A stretch of 12,834 nt of DNA from Deltaproteobacteria bacterium (GTDB lineage: Bacteria > Myxococcota > Polyangia > Haliangiales > Haliangiaceae), in assembly GCA_018262455.1 (NCBI GenBank), contig JAGSPR010000171.1, forward strand, positions 1 through 12,834, given 5' to 3'. The position numbers and the translations under genes were made by a program. Below the pieces are notes generated by a model. It did not search any database and was not told the origin of the DNA. It was given only the letters and a program-made list of their open reading frames with translations. The stretch's first letter is position 1. The number at the start of each line of letters is the position of its first letter. Shown here one piece after another: positions 1 through 6,146 of this stretch.

Positions 1-1
1 C

Positions 2-37
2 CGCTGGATCAGCCGGTACGACGGCACGGTCATCTAG
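2..37 (+). CDS. Possible 3' end of an upstream gene (partial)
   Basis: From the left edge, frame 2 reads eleven codons (RWISRYDGTVI) and stops at TAG 35-37. The composition is protein-like, and the gap from this stop to the next plausible start (206) would be an ordinary intergenic region. So little is visible that no family can be named, and chance is a real alternative. It is recorded because it would mark an upstream co-directional gene. Confidence 0.25.
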   Translation, partial: RWISRYDGTVI

Positions 38-205
38 CGATCGTCAGGATCCTTCCGATGTGGGCGCATGGCGCCCCCCGAGATCGGTGGCGCGGGCGGC
101 TGCCGCGCCAGCGGGCCTGCAGACGGCCACGATCGGTCCCGGGCGCTGCTCGTGGCGTTCGGAGGCTTTATGCGACTCCGCCGTCGCGGTACAACTACGA
201 CCAGG
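38..205. other. Intergenic region before the sigma-54 regulator; nothing recognised
   Basis: This stretch of roughly 170 bases lies between the possible upstream stop and the first plausible start of the regulator (GTG 206). The open frames here have no recognisable family signature. The GG (154-155) and GC (165-166) pair looks like a sigma-54 promoter, but the spacing is one base short of the canonical element. No convincing sigma-70 hexamer pair, terminator hairpin or RNA was seen. Confidence 0.4.
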
Positions 206-310
206 GTGAGCCAGGTCCACACGCAGCTACTGACCGACGACGCCAGCGGCGTGCTCGTCGAGCGGATGTTCCGGCTCCGGGTCGTCTCCGGTCCCGACCC
301 ACGCCGATAA
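206..310 (+). pseudogene. 5' fragment of the regulator: start of an FHA domain, out of frame with the rest
   Basis: From GTG 206, frame 2 encodes about 34 residues ending in MFRLRVVSGPDPRR before TAA at 308-310. The segment FRLRVVSGPD is the typical first beta strand and turn of FHA domains, which normally continues with a GR/IGR stretch into NDLVLTD. Here NDLVLTD occurs only 10 nt later and in another frame (309 onward, frame 3). A normal FHA domain has about 18-20 residues in between, so roughly 45-50 nt appear to be lost, a length not divisible by three. This piece and the ORF at 318-1520 are most simply two parts of one gene. A GTG at 206 preceded by a weak CCAGG is the best start I see for the original protein. 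The break could be a true mutation or a sequence error. Confidence 0.6.
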
Positions 311-317
311 CGATCTC

Positions 318-1520
318 GTGCTCACCGACGCCACCGTGTCGCGCTACCACCTCGAGATCCGCGTCCGGCGCGACGGCATCGAGGTCCGCGATCTCGAGAC
401 CACGAACGGCACGAAGCACGGCGGTGCCCGCGTGGGACAGGTCGTGCTGGTCGGCGCCGCACGCCTGCGGCTCGGCAAGCACACCGAGGTCGATGTCGAA
501 CCGGTCGATACCAGCGTCGAGCTCGACACCTGGCACGGCGACCGGTTCGGGGATGTCCTCGGCACGACAGTGCCGATGCAGCGCCTGTTCTCGCTGCTGT
601 CGAAGGCGGCGCCCACCGAGGCCACGATCCTGCTGCACGGCGAGACCGGCACCGGCAAGGAGGCGATCGCAGAGGCGATCCACCACGCGAGCACGCGCAA
701 CCAAGGCCCGTTCATCGTGGTCGATTGCGGCTCGATCCCGCACGAGCTCATCGCCTCCGAGCTGTTCGGCCACGCGAAGGGCTCGTTCACCGGTGCGGGC
801 GCGGACAAGCAAGGCCTGATCGAGGCCGCGAACCGCGGGACCCTGTTCCTCGACGAGATCGGCGAGCTGGCGCTCGATCTCCAGCCACAGCTACTGCGGG
901 TGCTCGACCGCCGTCAGGTCCGCCGCGTCGGCGAGACCCAGGCCGTCGACGTCGACATCCGCGTCATCGCCGCCACCCACCGCGACCTCCGCGCGATGGT
1001 CAAGGCCGGCCAGTTCCGCGAGGACCTCTACTACCGGCTCGCCGTGGTCGCGACCCAGGTCCCTCCGCTCCGCGAGCGCAAGCAGGACATCCCGGCGCTC
1101 GCCGCGTGGTTCGCCGATCGCATGGGCCGCGGCGGGTTCGCGCAGTCGCCCGCCCTGCTCGATCAACTCGAGCGCCACGATTGGCCAGGCAACGTGCGCG
1201 AGCTCCGCAACGTCGTCGAGCGCGCGCTGTCGCTAGGCCACGCCGCCTCTCAGATCATCGGCGATCTTGCCGACAATCAGGATCGCCCGCTGCCCACCGA
1301 GGACGAGACCACGAAGCGGACGTCGAACCCCGACGTCCTCGAGCTGCCGTTCAAGGAAGCGAAGGCTGCGCTCGTCGAGAGCTTCGAGCGTGACTACCTG
1401 CAGGCCCTGCTCGCGCGCCATCGCGGCAACATCTCGCGCGCCGCCGCCGAGGCCGGGATCGATCGCAACTACATCCACCGCCTCGTGAAGAAGTACAACC
1501 TCGAGGTCGATCGCGGATGA
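318..1520 (+). CDS. Sigma-54-dependent transcriptional activator, FHA (truncated)-AAA+-Fis HTH
   Basis: Cytoplasmic enhancer-binding protein of the NtrC class, which hydrolyses ATP to open sigma-54 promoters. Numbered from GTG 318: remnant FHA domain (1-60, with TVSRYH and TTNGT), AAA+ domain (about 80-310), Fis-type helix-turn-helix (371-400). Visible motifs are Walker A GETGTGKE (108-115), the sigma-54 contact loop as GSFTGA (155-160, normally GAFTGA), Walker B with D179/E180, and WPGNVREL before the linker. The ATPase and DNA-binding parts look complete. No receiver domain is present, so the input would be FHA binding to a phosphothreonine partner, but the FHA start lies in another frame (206-310). 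The GTG at 318 has no Shine-Dalgarno sequence and is only the first in-frame option, so the protein may be unexpressed or constitutively active. The stop overlaps the next start by 4 nt (ATGA), suggesting coupling to the lipoprotein genes. Confidence 0.85.
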   Translation: MLTDATVSRYHLEIRVRRDGIEVRDLETTNGTKHGGARVGQVVLVGAARLRLGKHTEVDVEPVDTSVELDTWHGDRFGDVLGTTVPMQRLFSLLSKAAPTEATILLHGETGTGKEAIAEAIHHASTRNQGPFIVVDCGSIPHELIASELFGHAKGSFTGAGADKQGLIEAANRGTLFLDEIGELALDLQPQLLRVLDRRQVRRVGETQAVDVDIRVIAATHRDLRAMVKAGQFREDLYYRLAVVATQVPPLRERKQDIPALAAWFADRMGRGGFAQSPALLDQLERHDWPGNVRELRNVVERALSLGHAASQIIGDLADNQDRPLPTEDETTKRTSNPDVLELPFKEAKAALVESFERDYLQALLARHRGNISRAAAEAGIDRNYIHRLVKKYNLEVDRG

Positions 1521-2293
1521 TCCGGATGATGATGCGTAGCCATACAGAGCTCGTCCTCGCGACCGTGAGCTTCGCTGCCATCGCACTCGGCCTGGCGGGT
1601 GCGTCGGGTTGTGGCCCCGCGTGTCTCGATGATCGGTGCTCGCTGAAGACGGCGACTCCACGCGTCGACCGCCTCGAAGGCCCGTCGACTCCGTCGGATG
1701 GGGGCGTCGCTGGCAGCACCGTAGTCACGGCCCTTCCGCCATCCGACGCGCAACCAGCGCAGAGCTCCGGCGCGCAACCAGCGCAGGGCTCCGGCGCGCA
1801 AGGCTCGGGTGCGCAGGGCTCGGCCGCGCAAGGCTCGGCCGCGCAAGGCGCGGGCTCCGCGGCACCGACGGCACCGACGGCACCGACGGCACCGACGGCA
1901 CCGACGGCACGGCTGGAGTGGAGCGTGTTCGACAACCTCGCCGATAACACGCGCGTCCTCGTGGTCACGAAGGACGCGGTCCCGGCGGGCACGCTCGTCA
2001 AGTTCGACTTCGCCAAGCTGCCCGACAAGACGCCGTTCGCGGTCTTCCTCGAGACCCGGCCGACCACGGGCGGGAGCCAGGCCGAGGCGTCGTGGAACGT
2101 GTGTCCGCCCGACAAGCTGCGGTGCGACATCGTCGGCACCAAGAGTGCCGTGACCAAGCACGCCGGTCGACTGTCGCTCCAGGCCAAGACCAACTGGGTG
2201 ATCACGGGGTTCACCGGTGACCCTACCGCGTACCTCGTGACGTGGACGAACAGCCTGACGCGCGAGGCGTTGACGATCCGCCTGACCCGGTGA
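1517..2293 (+). CDS. Putative lipoprotein with repetitive Ala/Gln/Gly/Pro linker
   Basis: 258 residues, no family recognised. The N-terminus looks like a lipoprotein signal: a hydrophobic stretch (about 12-28) followed by ASGC with the candidate lipidated cysteine at 32, and further cysteines at 36 and 41. Residues about 73-131 form a low-complexity linker of AQGSA/SGAQ repeats followed by five Ala-Pro-Thr units. A C-terminal domain of about 125 residues (132-258) is rich in beta-forming residues and has two cysteines (WNVC and KLRC) that could pair. ATG 1517 overlaps the regulator's stop, with GAGG at 1503-1506. ATGs at 1526, 1529 and 1532 are in-frame alternatives. The likely place of action is the inner leaflet of the outer membrane or the periplasmic face, with the linker as a tether. 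Neighbouring overlaps suggest it is co-translated with the regulator and the next lipoprotein. Function unknown. Confidence 0.75.
   Translation: MIRMMMRSHTELVLATVSFAAIALGLAGASGCGPACLDDRCSLKTATPRVDRLEGPSTPSDGGVAGSTVVTALPPSDAQPAQSSGAQPAQGSGAQGSGAQGSAAQGSAAQGAGSAAPTAPTAPTAPTAPTARLEWSVFDNLADNTRVLVVTKDAVPAGTLVKFDFAKLPDKTPFAVFLETRPTTGGSQAEASWNVCPPDKLRCDIVGTKSAVTKHAGRLSLQAKTNWVITGFTGDPTAYLVTWTNSLTREALTIRLTR
1748..1909 (+). repeat. Three consecutive in-frame tandem arrays (24-bp, 15-bp, 9-bp periods)
   Basis: Inside the lipoprotein linker, GCGCAACCAGCGCAG-type units start at 1748 and 1772 (24-bp period). GCGCAAGGCTCGG-type units start at 1796, 1811, 1826 and 1841 (15-bp period). GCACCGACG is repeated five times perfectly from 1862 to 1906 (9-bp period). 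All periods are multiples of three, so gain or loss of units would change linker length without a frameshift. The GCACCGACG copies are identical in every base, including third positions, which points to recent slippage. Confidence 0.9.
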
Positions 2294-3486
2294 TGCGAGC
2301 GCGGATCGCCCCGGCGCTCGCGCTCGTGCTCGTGATCCTTGGCTGCAAGGACAAGGACGCGGCGAGTCCTCCACCGGCCCCGCACCAGGGCTCGGCCAAC
2401 GCTGCCGATGCCGCGGTGGCCCCGCTGATCGACTGGGCGCGCTGCGAGGCGACGCTGCGAGAGGCGCCGAAGGTTCCGTCGACCCGTCGGGTCCAGCACG
2501 TGCTCGATGGCTGCATGCCGTGCGGGGACTGGAGGCCGCTGCTCCGCTGGGACACGCTGCAGGTCGACGGCGGACCCACGCGCCTCCAGATCGAGCAAGC
2601 GATGCTCGCGTGCAACGCCTATTGCGAACCGAACGCGAGGCAACGGTTTCTCGGCACGCTCGATGCCGCCCGGAGCAAGGGCACCCGCGGCCCGTGGCGT
2701 CACCTCGGCGAGGTGTGCGGTGCCGCGGTCAGCGCGGTCCCGGATGCGCGCTTCATGTCGGCGCCGTTCTTCGCGCTCGACCGGATCGCCCGCACCGCAG
2801 CGGCACGTCCCGCGCTCGCGCCGCTGGTCGAGGCCCTGGAGCTGCCGCTTCCCGCGATCTCCAGCACCGGCAGCGGGATCTCGCTCGCGAGCTCACCGGT
2901 CACCACCCCGGAGGCCGGCCCGGTCGCGCTCACGGTCTCCACGATCGAGCTGCGGATCGCGGCCACTCCTCGAGCCAGGCTCGGCAAGGACGGCATCACC
3001 GTGCTCGCCAAGGGCGAGCTGTACCCCGGTGCGCTCGTCAAGACCCCCGCAGAGCTCGCGGCGGCGCTCGAAACCGTCGGAGCAACGCCTTCCAGCCCGC
3101 TGTCGGTGTTCGCGCCATCGGGGATGGCGGCCTCACGGCTGCTGGACGTGCTTCCGATCACCTTGGGCCACGAGGTCCGGCTCGCGGCAGCCGCGGAAGG
3201 CGCCCCGATCGGATGGAACCTCGCCGGGACGGTGCCGATCGTCCTCTCGGCCAGTCATCCCAAGCGCGGGGGCCCGTCGATCGCGCTGACCCTCGGGGCC
3301 GATCCAACCCCCTCGATCATGGACGCCAAGGCGCGCGCCACCGCGCTCGCGAGCGCGACCGTGACGATCGCGCTGGATCCGGGTGCGACGGTCGCAGGGC
3401 TGACGAAGCTCGTCGGCGCGCTCGTCTATTTCGATGTCAAGCGCGTCGCCCTCGTGACCGGATCCCACCCGGCCGCCAAGCCTTGA
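2293..3486 (+). CDS. Putative Cys-rich lipoprotein with a possible ExbD/TolR-like C-terminal part
   Basis: 397 residues from ATG 2293, which shares one base with the preceding stop (TGATG). The in-frame ATG at 2242 is less likely because it places a charged segment before the signal peptide. The signal is a short basic N-terminus, a hydrophobic core (7-16) and VILGC, with the lipidated cysteine at 18. A Pro/Ala-rich tether follows to about 45. Six cysteines (51, 74, 77, 107, 111, 142), including a CMPC motif, fit a disulfide-stabilised periplasmic domain. From about 210 the pattern changes: an IELRI strand, then DGITVLAKG, and near the end ATVTIALDPGATV and FDVKRVALVTG. This strand-helix-strand pattern resembles the periplasmic domain of ExbD/TolR proteins, but there is no transmembrane helix for a proton channel, so a scaffold or sensor role is only a guess. 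No certain family. Confidence 0.72.
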   Translation: MRARIAPALALVLVILGCKDKDAASPPPAPHQGSANAADAAVAPLIDWARCEATLREAPKVPSTRRVQHVLDGCMPCGDWRPLLRWDTLQVDGGPTRLQIEQAMLACNAYCEPNARQRFLGTLDAARSKGTRGPWRHLGEVCGAAVSAVPDARFMSAPFFALDRIARTAAARPALAPLVEALELPLPAISSTGSGISLASSPVTTPEAGPVALTVSTIELRIAATPRARLGKDGITVLAKGELYPGALVKTPAELAAALETVGATPSSPLSVFAPSGMAASRLLDVLPITLGHEVRLAAAAEGAPIGWNLAGTVPIVLSASHPKRGGPSIALTLGADPTPSIMDAKARATALASATVTIALDPGATVAGLTKLVGALVYFDVKRVALVTGSHPAAKP

Positions 3487-3500
3487 CGCGGCGCACCGCG

Positions 3501-3522
3501 AGGGAGGATGGTCATGCAGTGA
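3501..3522 (+). promoter_or_regulatory. glpD ribosome binding site with a tiny ORF overlapping the start
   Basis: AGGGAGG at 3501-3507 is the strongest Shine-Dalgarno sequence noted in the window. The glpD GTG at 3519 lies 11 nt downstream, slightly far. An ATG at 3514 lies at the ideal 6-nt distance but opens only a two-codon ORF (ATG CAG TGA, stop 3520-3522), whose stop overlaps the glpD GTG by two bases. An in-frame ATG at 3508 extends it to four codons (MVMQ). The arrangement could couple or throttle glpD initiation. Confidence 0.6.
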
Positions 3523-5153
3523 GCACTGCGCCGAGCTACGACCTCGTCGTGATCGGCGGCGGGATCACCGGCGTCGGGATCGCCCGGGATGCCGCGCTGC
3601 GCGGGCTCAAGGTGGCGCTGTTCGAGAAGGGCGACTACGCCTCGGGCACCTCGTCGAAGTCGAGCAAGCTCGTCCACGGTGGGCTCCGCTACCTCGAGCA
3701 CGGCGAGATCGGGCTCGTGTTCGAGTCGGTGTCCGAGCGCCGCGTCCAGACCCGGGTGGCGCCCCACCTCGTGCGGCCATTGCCGTTCATCATCCCGATC
3801 TACAAGGGTGCCAAGCCCGGCCTCGAGCTGATGAATGTGGGGCTCTGGATCTACGACTCGCTCGCCCTGTTTCGCGCGCCCCGGCTCCACAAGACGTTCC
3901 GCGGCACCCAGGCCGCGCTCGCGCTCGAGCCCCAGCTCCGGCCCGAAGGCTTGCGCGGTGCGCTCGAGTACTACGATTGCGCCACCGATGACGCCCGGCT
4001 CGTGCTCGAGAACGCGATCGACGCCCGCGACCTCGGCGCCGACTGCCACACCTACACCGAGGTGACGCGGTTCGAACGGCGCGCCGACGGCCGGATCACC
4101 GGCGTCGAGATCCGCGACCGACTGACCGGAAGCAGCTCGCTCGTCACCGCCCGCGTGGTCGTGCTCGCCGCGGGTGCCTGGACCGACGAGATGATCCGTC
4201 GGTTCGAGATCCCGATGGATCGCCCGCTGCTTCGCCGCACCAAGGGCGTGCACATCGTGATCCCGCGCGAACGACTCCCGCTCGCCCGTGCGATCACGTT
4301 GATCTCGCCGGTGGACAGGCGCGTGATCTTCGCGATCCCGTGGCGCGAGCGCACCGTGCTCGGCACCACCGACACCGACTTCACGGGCAGCGCCGACGAG
4401 GTCGCCGCCGACGCCGACGACGTCCAGTACCTGTGCAACAGCGGCAACGGCTACTTCCCTGGCGCGAACCTGATCCCGGCGGACGTGATCTCCACGTGGG
4501 CGGGCCTCCGCCCGTTGATCGCCGCGCCGCCCAACGTCGACGAGAGCGAGATCTCGCGCGAGCACGAGGTGTTCTCGCGCCCCGACGGCCTCGTCATCAT
4601 CGCCGGCGGCAAGCTCACGACGTACCGGCGGATGGCGCACGAGGCGGTCGACAAGACGCTCGCGCTGCTCGGCGAGCTCGGCGAGCCCACCGCCGCGAAC
4701 CGCGCGAACACCAAGGATCGTCCGCTCCCCGGTGCGGCCGGCCTCGAGCAGACCGATCTCGAGGGCGTCGCCGCGATCGGCCGCCGGCTGATGGACACCC
4801 ACGGACTCGATGCCGACACCGCGACGCACCTGTGTGGCGTCTACGGCATGCGCGCGCCGACCCTCGCGCAGCGCATCACCGCCGATCGCACGCTCGCCGA
4901 GCGGATCGATCCCGAGCTGCCCTACGTCTGGGCCGAGGTCGAGTTCGCCGCGACGCACGATCTGGCCCGCACGGTCGAGGATGTGCTCGCGCGCCGGGTC
5001 CCGCTCCTGCTGGTCAGCCGCGACCAGGGCCTGGGTGCGAGCGAGCGCGTCGCCGACGTGCTCGGCAAGCTCCACGCCTGGACGCCGGCCCAGCGCGCCC
5101 AGATGCTCGACGAGTACCGGGCCGAGGTCGCGCTGTCGCGGCGCTGGCGGTGA
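3519..5153 (+). CDS. glpD: Aerobic (quinone-linked) glycerol-3-phosphate dehydrogenase
   Basis: FAD-dependent enzyme oxidising sn-glycerol 3-phosphate to dihydroxyacetone phosphate and passing electrons to quinone at the inner face of the cytoplasmic membrane. It serves glycerol and phospholipid-glycerol catabolism. 544 residues, within the normal range of about 500-560. Visible: N-terminal dinucleotide-binding strand and GGGITG (13-18), an acidic residue at the end of the second strand (E36), the family signature SGTSSKSSKLVHGGLRYLEH (43-62), a central substrate region (EYYDCATDDARL, then VVLAAGAWTD), a second FAD-contact segment IIAGGKLTTYRRMAHEAVD, and a C-terminal helical domain from about 394 with LCGVYG and EVEFAATHDLARTVEDVLARR. 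The start is GTG 3519, because the protein homology begins just after it and AGGGAGG precedes it. A much longer in-frame extension upstream runs antiparallel to homology and is spurious. No glpK or glpF is visible. It lies 32 nt after the lipoprotein gene. Confidence 0.96.
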   Translation: MSTAPSYDLVVIGGGITGVGIARDAALRGLKVALFEKGDYASGTSSKSSKLVHGGLRYLEHGEIGLVFESVSERRVQTRVAPHLVRPLPFIIPIYKGAKPGLELMNVGLWIYDSLALFRAPRLHKTFRGTQAALALEPQLRPEGLRGALEYYDCATDDARLVLENAIDARDLGADCHTYTEVTRFERRADGRITGVEIRDRLTGSSSLVTARVVVLAAGAWTDEMIRRFEIPMDRPLLRRTKGVHIVIPRERLPLARAITLISPVDRRVIFAIPWRERTVLGTTDTDFTGSADEVAADADDVQYLCNSGNGYFPGANLIPADVISTWAGLRPLIAAPPNVDESEISREHEVFSRPDGLVIIAGGKLTTYRRMAHEAVDKTLALLGELGEPTAANRANTKDRPLPGAAGLEQTDLEGVAAIGRRLMDTHGLDADTATHLCGVYGMRAPTLAQRITADRTLAERIDPELPYVWAEVEFAATHDLARTVEDVLARRVPLLLVSRDQGLGASERVADVLGKLHAWTPAQRAQMLDEYRAEVALSRRWR

Positions 5154-5163
5154 CCGCGTACTC

Positions 5164-5196
5164 TTGACGGCTCCTTGACGGATTCTTGCGGTCACT
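5164..5196 (+). promoter_or_regulatory. Three 11-bp direct repeats, candidate OmpR/PhoB-type (KdpE?) operator
   Basis: TTGACGG starts at 5164 and again at 5175, and TTGCGGT starts at 5186, an exact 11-bp period. Members of the OmpR/PhoB response-regulator family bind direct repeats spaced by one helical turn, and KdpE, encoded about 230 nt away on the other strand, belongs to it. The motif resembles the stronger four-copy array before the KimA-like gene (TTGA followed by 11-bp spacing). It lies 10 nt upstream of the small membrane-protein ORF, which would be the target. TTGACG could instead simply be a -35 hexamer. Confidence 0.4.
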
Positions 5197-5205
5197 GCGC
5201 GTGAA

Positions 5206-5481
5206 GTGAGGACCGTGCACGACATCGGTCGCGAGGAGCGAGCCATCTACTCGGTGATCGCGGTCGCCTGCCTGCCGGTGGTGATCGGCGAGGTCGCGCG
5301 AGGTGGCGCGTTCGGAGGCGGCTCGTCGCTCTGCCTCCTGCTCGCGACGTTCAGCGTGCTCCAGCTCATCCGCCAGGGTTGCCGACCATCAGCCTTCCCG
5401 AGCGCTCGCACGTACCGGCGGCTGCGCTACCGACGCGGATCGACAGGCGGCCCGCCGCCCTCGCTCTCACGCAGGCGATAG
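5206..5481 (+). CDS. Small putative membrane protein
   Basis: 91 residues from GTG 5206; GTG 5215 is an alternative start. No family recognised. Two hydrophobic segments are visible, about 14-29 (IYSVIAVACLPVVIGE) and 40-55 (SLCLLLATFSVLQLI), separated by a Gly-rich loop, followed by a basic Arg/Ser-rich tail. That pattern fits a two-helix inner-membrane hairpin with a positive cytoplasmic end. The last 55 nt overlap the 3' end of the convergent kdpE. The Arg-rich tail may be the effect of GC-rich read-through, and there is no strong ribosome site. The 11-bp repeats at 5164-5196 sit directly upstream. If real, the context suggests a role tied to ion transport or its regulation, which is pure inference. 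Confidence 0.4.
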   Translation: MRTVHDIGREERAIYSVIAVACLPVVIGEVARGGAFGGGSSLCLLLATFSVLQLIRQGCRPSAFPSARTYRRLRYRRGSTGGPPPSLSRRR

Positions 5482-6146
5482 CCGACACCCGCCTCGGTGA
5501 CGAGCCATTGCGGGCGCGCCGGATCGCGCTCGATCTTGCGCCGCAGCGCCGCAACGTGGACCCGCAGCGTGTGGCTCTGTTCCATGGACGTCGGTCCCCA
5601 CACGGCGTGCGCGAGCTGGCGGTGGGTGAGGACGCGGCCGGGCTGACGTGCGAGCTCGACGAGGATCTTGAACTCGATCGGGGTCAGGTGGATGACCTTG
5701 CCGCCGACCACCACCTCGTGGCGGGGCTGGTCGATCCGGATCGGACCGACCTCGAGGACATCGGGAACCGCTCCACTGCCGGCTTGCGCGGCATGACGCA
5801 GCGCGACTCGGATCCGCGCCAGCAGCTCGCCGGTACCGAACGGCTTGGTGAGGTAGTCATCGGCGCCCGAGTCGAGCGCCGCCACCTTGTCTCCTTCCTG
5901 GCCTCGCGCCGAGAGCACGATCACTGGCACGCTCGAATCGGGCCGCATGGCGCGCAGGACGGCGAGACCATCCCCGTCCGGGAGCCCGAGATCGAGGAGT
6001 ACCAACGCGGGGCGGTGATGCTCGATCGCCGCGAGCCCCTCGACGACCGATCCGGCCTCGTGAACCACGTACCCATGCCCGGTCATCGCGGCACGCAGGA
6101 ACCGCCGGACCTGCGGATCATCGTCGATCACGAGCACGCTCGTCAT
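5427..6146 (-). CDS. kdpE: KdpE, OmpR/PhoB-family response regulator
   Basis: Cytoplasmic DNA-binding regulator that receives phosphate from KdpD and activates potassium-uptake genes. 239 residues, slightly longer than the usual 225 because of a Gly/Pro-rich C-terminal tail. The receiver domain (1-120) shows the acidic pocket D8-D10, phospho-acceptor D52 in LLDLGLPDGDG, S79 and K101 (LTKPF). The winged-helix domain (about 135-232) shows the strand/helix pattern LTPIEFKILVELA, LTHRQLAHAVWG, HTLRVHVAALRRKIE and ending VGYRL. ATG at 6146 overlaps the kdpD stop by 4 nt (ATGA), so translation is probably coupled. A longer in-frame upstream extension reads through kdpD and is not credible. It is the last gene of the unit and converges with the small ORF at 5206-5481. 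The 11-bp repeat arrays at 10918-10961 and 5164-5196 are candidate binding sites. Confidence 0.95.
   Translation of the reverse strand: MTSVLVIDDDPQVRRFLRAAMTGHGYVVHEAGSVVEGLAAIEHHRPALVLLDLGLPDGDGLAVLRAMRPDSSVPVIVLSARGQEGDKVAALDSGADDYLTKPFGTGELLARIRVALRHAAQAGSGAVPDVLEVGPIRIDQPRHEVVVGGKVIHLTPIEFKILVELARQPGRVLTHRQLAHAVWGPTSMEQSHTLRVHVAALRRKIERDPARPQWLVTEAGVGYRLRESEGGGPPVDPRR

Noticed and set aside
154..166. Sigma-54 -24/-12 promoter before the regulator
   Set aside because: GG and GC are separated by 9 bases instead of the required 10, and flanking bases do not match.
2520..3518. N-terminal extension of glpD giving an 877-residue protein
   Set aside because: The extension overlaps the second lipoprotein gene in another frame, is Arg/Gly/Ala-rich with no family signal, and GlpD homology starts just after GTG 3519.
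5147..5157. Terminator hairpin at the glpD stop (GCGGTGACCGC)
   Set aside because: The palindrome includes the stop codon, has almost no loop and no U-tract.
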